A stretch of DNA of 64,000 nt, from the NCBI RefSeq assembly GCF_014195655.1, contig NZ_JACICD010000003.1, forward strand, positions 248,001 to 312,000, in the 5' to 3' direction. Positions 37,951-46,843 of this stretch are shown here, piece by piece. Source of the stretch: Ancylobacter tetraedralis (lineage in GTDB: Bacteria > Pseudomonadota > Alphaproteobacteria > Rhizobiales > Xanthobacteraceae). A program made the translations under genes and the position numbers. How positions within the stretch are numbered: the stretch's first letter is position 1; every line of letters starts with the position of its first letter. The notes beneath the pieces were generated by a model, which was given only the letters and a program-made list of their open reading frames with translations, searched no databases and was not told the origin of the DNA.

Positions 37951-38283
37951 TCACGGCGCCCTTTCCGCGTCGGGGCTGCGCAGCAGCACCAGATCCTTGG
38001 GGTGAACGAGGTTCAGCAGCAGACGCGCCTCCTCGTCCAGCATGTCGGCATCGATGCGCTCGGAGGAGAGCAGGCGCACCTTCGCCTCGATCGCCTCGCG
38101 CTGGGCGCGAATCGTGTCGCGCTCCTCGATAAGCTCGGCGCGCTGCTGCTCGAAGCCGCGCCGGGCGAGCAGGCCGTACTGCCCGTTATAGCCCTGGAAG
38201 GCAAAATAGCCGATGAGCGCCGCCGCCCCGAGATGCAGGGTGACGGTCTGCAGGATGGATCGCCAGCGTGTGCGTATGATCAT
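37951..38283 (-). CDS. FtsB/DivIC-like septum formation initiator protein
   Basis: A 110-residue bitopic protein: one membrane helix (about 12-30) followed by a coiled coil (about 42-85, rich in Glu, Arg and Leu). The plan and position between enolase and pdhA match alphaproteobacterial FtsB-like divisome proteins, which link FtsL and FtsQ. Sequence similarity alone would be weak; the context makes the call firm. Start ATG at 38283. Confidence 0.85.
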   Translation of the reverse strand: MIIRTRWRSILQTVTLHLGAAALIGYFAFQGYNGQYGLLARRGFEQQRAELIEERDTIRAQREAIEAKVRLLSSERIDADMLDEEARLLLNLVHPKDLVLLRSPDAERAP

Positions 38284-38420
38284 GAAAACGGAGCCTAACC
38301 GCAGGCGGTTGAGGCTCCGTTAACCGTGATCGCTCGGTGGAGATTTGTCGACGGCGCCGGCGCGCGGAAGAGGATCTGGCGCCGGCCGCGACCGTCACGC
38401 TCGGGCGTTCGAGGCCCGCC

Positions 38421-38540
38421 CCCCTCTCCCCGCCGGGGAGAGGGCCCGGGGTGAGGGGCTTTCACGCTTGGTGAGCGCGCCTTCCCTCACCGACCCGCGT
38501 CGCGGGTACCTCTCCCTCAACGAGGAGAGGAATTCCAATG
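38421..38540. repeat. GC-rich palindromic intergenic repeat (copy near enolase)
   Basis: Two hairpins: CCCTCTCCCCG paired with CGGGGAGAGGG (38422-38444), and GGGTACCTCTCC with GAGGAGAGG further on (38503-38531). It lies directly downstream of eno on the minus strand and may serve in termination or mRNA stability. Related copies are at 6731, 54131 and 57062. Confidence 0.7.
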
Positions 38541-38545
38541 CGGCC

Positions 38546-39877
<1,332 letters not shown>

Positions 39878-40000
39878 CTACTCGACAGCCATGACATGCG
39901 AAAGAGGTGCCACAGAGGTACCAAACATGCCGCGCCGGCCGCCCGCCGGCCCGACAGCCGGGAAACCGGCACCCCAGAACCCACGCTCAGGAGAGGATGC

Positions 40001-40453
40001 ATGACCGATACCCCGCTGCAGCTCGGCCGCGCCACGCAATGGCCGGCCTCCCCCGAGGAGGCGGTGCTCGACCGCGTGCCGAACCCCCAGGCCGACACGC
40101 TCTATGTCGCCCGCTTCACCTGCCCGGAATTCACCTCGCTCTGCCCGGTGACCGGGCAGCCGGACTTCGCGCATTTGGTGATCGACTACGTGCCGAAGGA
40201 CTGGCTGGTCGAATCGAAGTCGCTCAAGCTCTATCTCGCCAGCTTCCGCAACCACGGCGCCTTCCACGAAGGCTGCACCGTGATGGTGGGCCGGCGCATC
40301 CACGACCTGCTGGCGCCGCACTGGCTGCGCATCGGCGGCTACTGGTATCCGCGCGGCGGCATGCCGATCGACGTGTTCTGGCAGAGCGGCGCGCCACCCG
40401 CCGACATCTGGCTGCCCGACCAGGGCGTGCCGACGTATCGCGGGCGGGGGTGA
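40001..40453 (+). CDS. queF: NADPH-dependent 7-cyano-7-deazaguanine reductase (preQ0 reductase)
   Basis: A 150-residue short-form QueF, reducing preQ0 to preQ1 in queuosine synthesis. The catalytic Cys is in [15 protein letters not shown] (about 50), the QueF motif is [16 protein letters not shown], and FHEG follows. Start ATG at 40001 with GGAGAGG 4-10 nt before it. The gene stands alone between eno and glmS; other que genes are not in the window. I looked for a preQ1 riboswitch upstream and did not find a convincing one. Confidence 0.95.
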   Translation: MTDTPLQLGRATQWPASPEEAVLDRVPNPQADTLYVARFTCPEFTSLCPVTGQPDFAHLVIDYVPKDWLVESKSLKLYLASFRNHGAFHEGCTVMVGRRIHDLLAPHWLRIGGYWYPRGGMPIDVFWQSGAPPADIWLPDQGVPTYRGRG

Positions 40454-40480
40454 TCCCCGCCCCTATCCTGCCGTCGCCGC

Positions 40481-42307
40481 TTACTCCACCGTCACCGACT
40501 TGGCGAGGTTGCGGGGCTGGTCGACATCCGTCCCCATGTGCACCGCCGTGTGATAGGCGAGCAGTTGCACGGGGATGGCATAGACCAGCGGCGCGATCAG
40601 CGGGTCGGCATCGGGCAGGATCAGCGTCGCCTCGGTCTCCAGCGCCGCCCGCCGGGCGCCCGCCTCGTCGGTCAGCAGGATGATGCGCCCGCCGCGCGCG
40701 GCCACCTCCTGCATGTTCGACACGGTCTTGTCGAACACGGAATCATGCGGCGCGATGACCACCACCGGCATCTTCTCGTCGATCAGCGCGATGGGCCCGT
40801 GCTTCAACTCGCCGGCGGCATAGCCCTCGGCGTGAATATAGGAGATTTCCTTCAGCTTCAGCGCGCCCTCGAGCGCCAGCGGATAGGCGGTGCCGCGGCC
40901 GAGATAGAGCACGTCGCGCGTCTGGGTGAAGCTGCGCGCCAGATGCTCGATCGTCGGGCCGAGCTTGAGCGCCTCGTTCATGAGGCGCGGCAGCTCGATC
41001 AGCGCCCGCACCAGCCGTTTTTCCTCCGCGGCGGACAGCACCCCGCGCGCGCGGCCGGCCGCCACCGCCAGCGCGGCGAGGGTGGCCAGCTGGCAGGTGA
41101 AGGCCTTGGTCGAGGCGACGCCGATCTCCGGCCCCGCCAGCGTCGGCAGCGCGACATGCGCCTCGCGCGCGATGGTCGAGGTCGGCACGTTCACCACGGC
41201 GAGCACGCTCTGCCCCTGATCGCGCGCATAGCGCAGCGAGGCCAGCGTGTCCGCGGTCTCGCCGGACTGGGAGATGACGAGCATCAGGCCGTTGGGGTCG
41301 AGCGGAGCCTCGCGGTAGCGGAACTCGGAGGCGACATCGATCTCCACCGGCAGCCGCGCCAGCGCCTCGAACCAGTAGCGCGCCACCAGCCCGGCATAAT
41401 AGGCCGTGCCGCAGGCGGCGATGCACATGCGGTTCAGCTTGGCGAAGTCGAACGGCAGATCCTCGGGCAGCCGCACCGTCTCGTTGGCCATGTCGATGTA
41501 ATGGCCGAGCGTGTGGGCGACCACTTCGGGCTGCTCGTGCATTTCCTTGGCCATGAAATGGCGGAAATTGCCCTTCTCGACCATGAAGGCGGCGGCCGTG
41601 GTCTTCTGCGGCGCCCGCACGACCACCTCGTTCGCCGCGTTGCGGATCACTGCGCCGTCGCGCGTGAGCACGGCCCATTCGCCGTCGTCGAGATAGGCGA
41701 TGGTGTCGGTGAACGGCGCCAGCGCGATGGCGTCCGAGCCGAGGAACATCTCGCCCCTTCCATAGCCTACCGCCAGCGGGCTGCCCTTGCGCGCGCCGAT
41801 CAGCAGGTTGTCGTCGCCGTCGAACAGGAAGACGAGGGCGAAGGCGCCCTGCAGCCGGGGCAGCGAATTGGCGACCGCTTCCATCGGGCTGCGGCCGTGG
41901 TTCATCTCGCGGCTGACGAGATGGGCCACAACCTCGGTGTCGGTCTCGCTCTCGAAATTGGCGCCGTCGGCCAGCAGTTCCTCGCGCAGGTCGCGGAAAT
42001 TCTCGATGATGCCGTTATGCACCACCGCGACCCGCGTCGTGGCGTGCGGGTGGGCATTGGCGACGCTGGGCCGGCCATGGGTCGCCCAGCGCGTGTGGCC
42101 GATGCCGATATGGCCGGCGAGCGGGGCATCCGCCAGCACCGTCTCCAGGTTGCGCAGCTTGCCCTCGGCGCGGCGGCGCGTGAGCTGCCCGTGCTCCAGC
42201 GTGGCAACGCCGGCCGAGTCATAGCCGCGATACTCGAGGCGCCGCAGCGCATCCACGAGACGGTCGGCGACCGGTGCTGTTCCGACGATGCCGATAATTC
42301 CACACAT
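40481..42307 (-). CDS. glmS: glutamine--fructose-6-phosphate aminotransferase (isomerizing)
   Basis: A 608-residue enzyme making glucosamine-6-phosphate for peptidoglycan and LPS. N-terminal nucleophile Cys2 in MCGIIGIVG, glutaminase motif GHTRWATHGRPS, NGIIENF, then two SIS domains with ISQSGETADTL and SYIHAEGYAAGELKHG, ending in the usual LAKSVTVE. It follows glmU by 131 nt on the same strand, so glmU-glmS are probably co-transcribed. The gap contains an AT-rich patch; I saw no glmS ribozyme, which is a Gram-positive feature. Confidence 0.97.
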   Translation of the reverse strand: MCGIIGIVGTAPVADRLVDALRRLEYRGYDSAGVATLEHGQLTRRRAEGKLRNLETVLADAPLAGHIGIGHTRWATHGRPSVANAHPHATTRVAVVHNGIIENFRDLREELLADGANFESETDTEVVAHLVSREMNHGRSPMEAVANSLPRLQGAFALVFLFDGDDNLLIGARKGSPLAVGYGRGEMFLGSDAIALAPFTDTIAYLDDGEWAVLTRDGAVIRNAANEVVVRAPQKTTAAAFMVEKGNFRHFMAKEMHEQPEVVAHTLGHYIDMANETVRLPEDLPFDFAKLNRMCIAACGTAYYAGLVARYWFEALARLPVEIDVASEFRYREAPLDPNGLMLVISQSGETADTLASLRYARDQGQSVLAVVNVPTSTIAREAHVALPTLAGPEIGVASTKAFTCQLATLAALAVAAGRARGVLSAAEEKRLVRALIELPRLMNEALKLGPTIEHLARSFTQTRDVLYLGRGTAYPLALEGALKLKEISYIHAEGYAAGELKHGPIALIDEKMPVVVIAPHDSVFDKTVSNMQEVAARGGRIILLTDEAGARRAALETEATLILPDADPLIAPLVYAIPVQLLAYHTAVHMGTDVDQPRNLAKSVTVE

Positions 42308-42438
42308 GAGGCGGCCAACTCCGTGATGTCGCGCGGCGAAGCGGCGGCGAGCGGCGCCGATTTAGCGGGCGCTCACCGCAATACCGAAATCAAATCAGGT
42401 ATCGCTTCGTTTCGTCGCATATCCATTTTTTGGCATGT

Positions 42439-43800
42439 CTATTTCTTGGGCGCGTTCTCGGGCGCGAGCCCGGCCGCCAGACGTTCGCGCAGCCGCACCG
42501 CCCAGCCCGGCTTGTTGACCTGCCGGGCGCGGGCAATGGCGAGCGCATCCGCCGGCACGTCTTCGGTGATGATCGACCCGGTGCCGATATAGGCACCGTC
42601 GCCGACGCTGACAGGGGCGACCAGCAGGCTGTTCGTGCCGATGAAGGCATTGGCGCCGATCACCGTGCGATGTTTGCGGAAGCCGTCATAATTGCAGGTG
42701 ATGGTGCCCGCGCCGATATTGGTATTGGCGCCGACGCTCGAGTCCCCGACATAGGACAGGTGGTTGACCTTCACGCCCGGTGAAAGCTCGGCCGCCTTGA
42801 TCTCCACGAAGTTGCCGACATGCACCCCCTCCCCCAGCATCGCGCCGGGCCGCAGCCGGGCGAAGGGGCCGACAATGGCACCCCGCCCCACATGGGCGCC
42901 CTCGATATGGCTGAAGGCGCGAATGGTGGCGCCCTCCTCCACGGTGACGCCCGCGCCGAACACCACGTTCGGCTCCACCACCACGTCGCGGCCGAGCCGC
43001 GTGTCGGCGCTGAAGAATACCGTGTCCGGCGCCACCAGCGTCGCCCCGCCCTCCAGCGCGCGCCGGCGCAGCCGGGCCTGGAGGATGGCCTCCGCCTGCG
43101 CCAGTTGCACGCGGCTGTTGACGCCTGCCACCTCGTCCGCCGGCGCCTCGACCACACCGCTAAGGCGCCCCTGCGCGCGGGCGATCTCGACCGCGTCGGT
43201 GAGGTAGAATTCCCGCTTGGCATTGGCATCGCCGATCGCGTCGATGAGGCCGAGCACCGCGCGCCCGTCGAAGGCCATCAGCCCTGCGTTGCACAGCCGA
43301 ACCGCCCGCTCCTCGGGGCTCGCCTCCTTCTCCTCGCGGATGGCGACGAGTTCCCCGCCCCGCGTCAGCAGCCGGCCATAGCCGGTCGGGTCCTCCGGCC
43401 GGAAGCCGAGCACCGCCACGCCGGCACCCAGGGCCAGCGGCGCGCGCAAGGCCAGCACGGTCTCGCCCCGCACCAGCGGCGTGTCGCCATACATGACGAC
43501 GACGTCATCATGCCCTTCCGCCAGCGCCTCCCGCGCAGCGAGCACGGCATGGGCGGTGCCCCGGCGCTCAGACTGCACGAAGATGGCGGCGTCCGGCACG
43601 GTGCGGTGCACCTCCTCCGCCACCGCGTCGTGATCGGGGCCGACCACCACGGCGATGCGTGACGCGCCGGCCGCGAGCGCGGCATCCAGCACGTGGCTCA
43701 CCATCGCCCGGCCGGCAACCTTGTGGAGCACCTTGGGCTGGGCGGACAGCATCCGCGTGCCCTCTCCGGCCGCGAGAACGATGACGAGCAGGCTGCGCAT
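42439..43800 (-). CDS. glmU: bifunctional GlcNAc-1-P uridyltransferase / GlcN-1-P acetyltransferase
   Basis: A 453-residue enzyme making UDP-GlcNAc. The N-terminal pyrophosphorylase domain has [28 protein letters not shown] and [12 protein letters not shown]. The C-terminal left-handed beta-helix carries hexapeptide repeats, with [33 protein letters not shown] and the closing [10 protein letters not shown]. Works directly before and after GlmS in the same pathway. Confidence 0.97.
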   Translation of the reverse strand: MRSLLVIVLAAGEGTRMLSAQPKVLHKVAGRAMVSHVLDAALAAGASRIAVVVGPDHDAVAEEVHRTVPDAAIFVQSERRGTAHAVLAAREALAEGHDDVVVMYGDTPLVRGETVLALRAPLALGAGVAVLGFRPEDPTGYGRLLTRGGELVAIREEKEASPEERAVRLCNAGLMAFDGRAVLGLIDAIGDANAKREFYLTDAVEIARAQGRLSGVVEAPADEVAGVNSRVQLAQAEAILQARLRRRALEGGATLVAPDTVFFSADTRLGRDVVVEPNVVFGAGVTVEEGATIRAFSHIEGAHVGRGAIVGPFARLRPGAMLGEGVHVGNFVEIKAAELSPGVKVNHLSYVGDSSVGANTNIGAGTITCNYDGFRKHRTVIGANAFIGTNSLLVAPVSVGDGAYIGTGSIITEDVPADALAIARARQVNKPGWAVRLRERLAAGLAPENAPKK

Positions 43801-43963
43801 GCGCGAAACTCCTAGAAGGGGCGCGGCTGTTTAGCGCACCGCGGCGCCGGCCGGAAGCGCCGCCCGAGACAGCCGGTCGCGGGTGGGCGCATGGGGTGAA
43901 TTGATCGCCGGCCCGCGTCGTGCCATCCAGAGGCGGGTCGAGGAGACCGGAGGAGATCACACC

Positions 43964-44344
43964 TTGGCGTATCGCAACTTCCTGCCCGGCCCGCGCGCCA
44001 CGCATCTCGTCATCGCGCTGGGCGGTGTCGCGCTCGGCTGGGCGATCTACATGCGCTATGCGCTGGTCGAACAATCGGCCATCGGCCTCGCCTGCCGGGG
44101 CATGGAGACGTCCACCTGCGAGACGCGGGCGCTGGTCATCTCGCTTTATGGTTACTCGGTCTTCGGCATCGCGGCGATCGTCACCTCGCTCATCCAGCTG
44201 GTGCGCCCCTCGGTGCCGATGTTCATCGTCGCGCTGATGGCCACGGCGATCGGGGTGGTGATGTACAACAACAACCTCTCCTCGCTCGCCGCCGGCCTGC
44301 TGCTCATCTCGTTCGCCCGGCCGTGGCGAGCCGCCAGAGCGTGA
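43964..44344 (+). CDS. small integral membrane protein, unknown function
   Basis: A 126-residue protein with four predicted hydrophobic segments. Two cysteines lie in LACRGMETSTCETRAL between the first and second helices, a likely periplasmic disulfide. The start is probably the TTG at 43964, with GGAGGAG about 9 nt upstream; a longer frame opens at 43883. Its 3' end overlaps the convergent glucanase gene by 41 bp. I do not recognise a family with confidence. Confidence 0.7.
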   Translation: MAYRNFLPGPRATHLVIALGGVALGWAIYMRYALVEQSAIGLACRGMETSTCETRALVISLYGYSVFGIAAIVTSLIQLVRPSVPMFIVALMATAIGVVMYNNNLSSLAAGLLLISFARPWRAARA

Positions 44345-45926
44345 GCGACAGCACCACCAGGAGCGCGCCCGTCCACAGGCCCTGCCAGTTGGCGAAGGTC
44401 TCGTTTATGGCGATGTAGAGCCCGCTGCCGAGGAAGATCGCGGCGGCGAGCGCTTCGGCCTGCCGGCCGGTCACGCCCGGTCGCGCGGGCGCCACCGCCG
44501 CGTAGAAGGCGAAGGCGGCGATGATCGGCGTCAGGCCGGCGAACTGGAAATCCTTGTAGCGCGGGTCGAAAACCAGCCCGAAGGCGATCTGCACCGCCAG
44601 CACCACCGAGGCGGCGAGCAGGAAGGCCACCACGCGCTCCAGCACGGTCCAGCCGGTGAGCAGCGCGGGATTGAGCGCCGCCGCCAGCGTCACCAGCCGC
44701 GCCCGCGCCCCGATGGCCGCCGCGCAGGCCAGCGGCACGGCGAGCGCCAGAACCAGCAGGACGATGCCGCGGATCCAGCCGCCGACGCCCAGGCTCTCCA
44801 CGGGAACGGTGGCGATGAGCCGGCCATACATCAGCCCCGTGAACAGGGCGATGCCGGACACGGCCAGCCAGTGCCGCGTCTCCAGCACGTCCGCTCCCGC
44901 CCGGCGCCGGCCATAGGCGGCGGCGCCGAAGATGCCGCTGGCGAAGGCAAGGCCGACCAGCGCCTGCCAGATCCAGCCGGGATGATCGGAAACCGGCTGC
45001 CCCCAGGCAAACTTGAAGTCGCGCGAATAGGCGTCGAGAAAGCCCCAATGGCCGCCGACCGTGCCTTCCGAGGCCCGCTTCCACGGCTGGTCGAACGCCT
45101 CGATGACGTTGAGGCGGTAGTTCTTTTCCTTGGCGAGCGCGAGCAACTGCTGGATCACGTTGGCCTGGTTCGAGGGCGAGGGCAGCGCGCCCTCGCGCAT
45201 GCGCCCCTCGCTCGGCCAGCCGGTTTCGCCGATCAGGATGTCCTTTCCAGCGAAGACCTTGCCGACATGCTGGCGGATTTCGTCGAGATGGGCGACCGAC
45301 TTCTCGGCCGCGACCGGCAGGTCCTCCCAGAACGGCAGGATATGCACGGTGACGAAATCGACCGAGTTCGCCAGATCGCGGTTGCGTTCCCAGAACTCCC
45401 ACACATCGGCATAGGTGACCTGCACCGATTCCGGCACTTTCGCGCGCACGTCCTTGATGAGCGCGGCAAGGTCGACGGCGGACTGCTCGCCGCGCAGCAG
45501 CACCTCGTTGCCGACGATCACCGTCTTGATGACGTCGGGGTTCTCCTGCGCCGCCTTCACGGCGGCGTCGATCTCGACACGGTTATTGGCGGGGTCGCGG
45601 CCGATCCAGATGCCCTGCAGCACGGTGAGACCATGCTTGCGCGCCAGTTCCGGCACCACATGCAGGCCCATCTCGGTGGAATAGGTGCGCACGCACTGGG
45701 TGATCTTCGCCAGGCGCTCGAAATCGTCGTCGATCTGCCACGCGGGAATGACGAGCCCCGCATTGAAGGGCGACTGGCCCGGCCGGAACGGAGCGTAGGA
45801 GACGCAGGGCAGCTTCTCGCCCGCCGTCAGCGGCGAAACGGGCGCGGGCACGGGATGACCGAGCCACGCCCAGACGGCGACGATCGCCACACCGACGATG
45901 GCGGCGAGCGCGAGGGGAAGTCGCAT
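44304..45926 (-). CDS. membrane-anchored GH17-type beta-glucan enzyme
   Basis: A 540-residue protein. An N-terminal membrane anchor (about 5-22) leads to a periplasmic GH17-like (beta-1,3-glucanase/transglycosylase) domain (about 38-305), with the acid/base Glu in VIVGNEVLLRG (Glu141) and the nucleophile Glu in LIGETGWPSEG (Glu234). The C-terminal 220 residues contain about seven or eight membrane helices. Related proteins are annotated as beta-(1-6) glucan synthase in Bradyrhizobium (NdvC-like). It may branch or remodel beta-1,3-glucan made by the nearby synthase. Divergent from the next two genes. Confidence 0.85.
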   Translation of the reverse strand: MRLPLALAAIVGVAIVAVWAWLGHPVPAPVSPLTAGEKLPCVSYAPFRPGQSPFNAGLVIPAWQIDDDFERLAKITQCVRTYSTEMGLHVVPELARKHGLTVLQGIWIGRDPANNRVEIDAAVKAAQENPDVIKTVIVGNEVLLRGEQSAVDLAALIKDVRAKVPESVQVTYADVWEFWERNRDLANSVDFVTVHILPFWEDLPVAAEKSVAHLDEIRQHVGKVFAGKDILIGETGWPSEGRMREGALPSPSNQANVIQQLLALAKEKNYRLNVIEAFDQPWKRASEGTVGGHWGFLDAYSRDFKFAWGQPVSDHPGWIWQALVGLAFASGIFGAAAYGRRRAGADVLETRHWLAVSGIALFTGLMYGRLIATVPVESLGVGGWIRGIVLLVLALAVPLACAAAIGARARLVTLAAALNPALLTGWTVLERVVAFLLAASVVLAVQIAFGLVFDPRYKDFQFAGLTPIIAAFAFYAAVAPARPGVTGRQAEALAAAIFLGSGLYIAINETFANWQGLWTGALLVVLSLTLWRLATAGRTR

Positions 45927-46171
45927 GCGCAGGTACTCCGGAAGGAACGGGCCGAACGAAGGAAGCCGGCCGCCGGCGGTCCGCGGCGGCGCACAGGTCT
46001 GCTTCTAGCCTTGGCCGGGCGGTCGGGGAAGCGCCTGCGTGCGAAAGGGACACACCGAAGGGCTCGCATGCAGGGGGATAGCGTGCGCGGCTGTCGTCAT
46101 GCTGACAAATTCCAACGCTTCACCTAGTGTCCTTCCGCACTCTTCCTCTTTCGCGTGTGACGTTTCCCATC

Positions 46172-46645
46172 ATGTTATCCTTCATACGTCCTTTTGCCGC
46201 CCTGATGATCGGCGGCGTTGTCCTTGCGGCGGCCACCGCCGGTGGCGCCGTGGCCCAGAACAGCGCCCCGGAACAGAAGCCGGCTGAACAGAAATCGCCC
46301 GATGAACAGGCCAAGGAAGAAGCGCAGCGCCGCTCCGTCGAGGAGTACGCCGAGGCGGCCAAGCTCGCCGGCAATGCCGGCCTGCCGGAATGCGTGTGGA
46401 GCGGGCGGCGCATCGTGATGCTGCTGTGGCGCGACGATATCGACACCGCCCGTCGCCACATGGACCTCTACGAGCGGTTCGGCTGCCCGACCGAGCACCT
46501 CAAGATCGCGTTCCGCTGCCTGGTCCGGCAGGGCAACATCGACACGAAGTCGCAGGAGCGCCTGTCCGAGCGTGTCCAGAGTTGCTGGGTGAACCCGGAT
46601 GCGCCTCCCCCGGCGCCCGCGACTGCCGCTCCCGCAGCGCAATGA
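46172..46645 (+). CDS. secreted small protein of the glucan locus
   Basis: A 157-residue protein (from the ATG at 46172; a GTG at 46127 is also in frame). A Sec signal peptide ends in GGAVAQ near residue 29, followed by a charged Glu/Lys/Gln-rich linker. The rest holds four cysteines (PECVW, FGCPT, FRCLV, QSCWV), consistent with two disulfides in the periplasm. Proteins of this size beside Bradyrhizobium ndv genes are often labelled 'beta-1-3, beta-1-6-glucan biosynthesis protein'; I make that link by context with modest confidence. Confidence 0.75.
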   Translation: MLSFIRPFAALMIGGVVLAAATAGGAVAQNSAPEQKPAEQKSPDEQAKEEAQRRSVEEYAEAAKLAGNAGLPECVWSGRRIVMLLWRDDIDTARRHMDLYERFGCPTEHLKIAFRCLVRQGNIDTKSQERLSERVQSCWVNPDAPPPAPATAAPAAQ

Positions 46646-46648
46646 AAT

Positions 46649-46674
46649 CATGTCACAGCCGCGGCTGTGACATG
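46649..46674. promoter_or_regulatory. perfect 26-bp palindrome
   Basis: CATGTCACAGCCG followed immediately by its exact reverse complement. It begins three bases after the stop of the small secreted protein and has no T-tract, so it is a poor intrinsic terminator. It lies 170 bp before the glucan synthase start and could be a dimeric-regulator operator. Confidence 0.55.
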
Positions 46675-46843
46675 GCTCCGCCACAGAGCGGAACCAAATT
46701 CGGATCGGGCGCGTTTGCTGGGCGCTTGGGGGTTTCGGGCGGGACGTATCGATTCTGCCGCACTGCCCTCATGAATGTGCTGCAAATGCGTTAAACTTGA
46801 ATTATATATCTCCCGTTCCTCATTCATCTGGTGGGTTAGTCTC

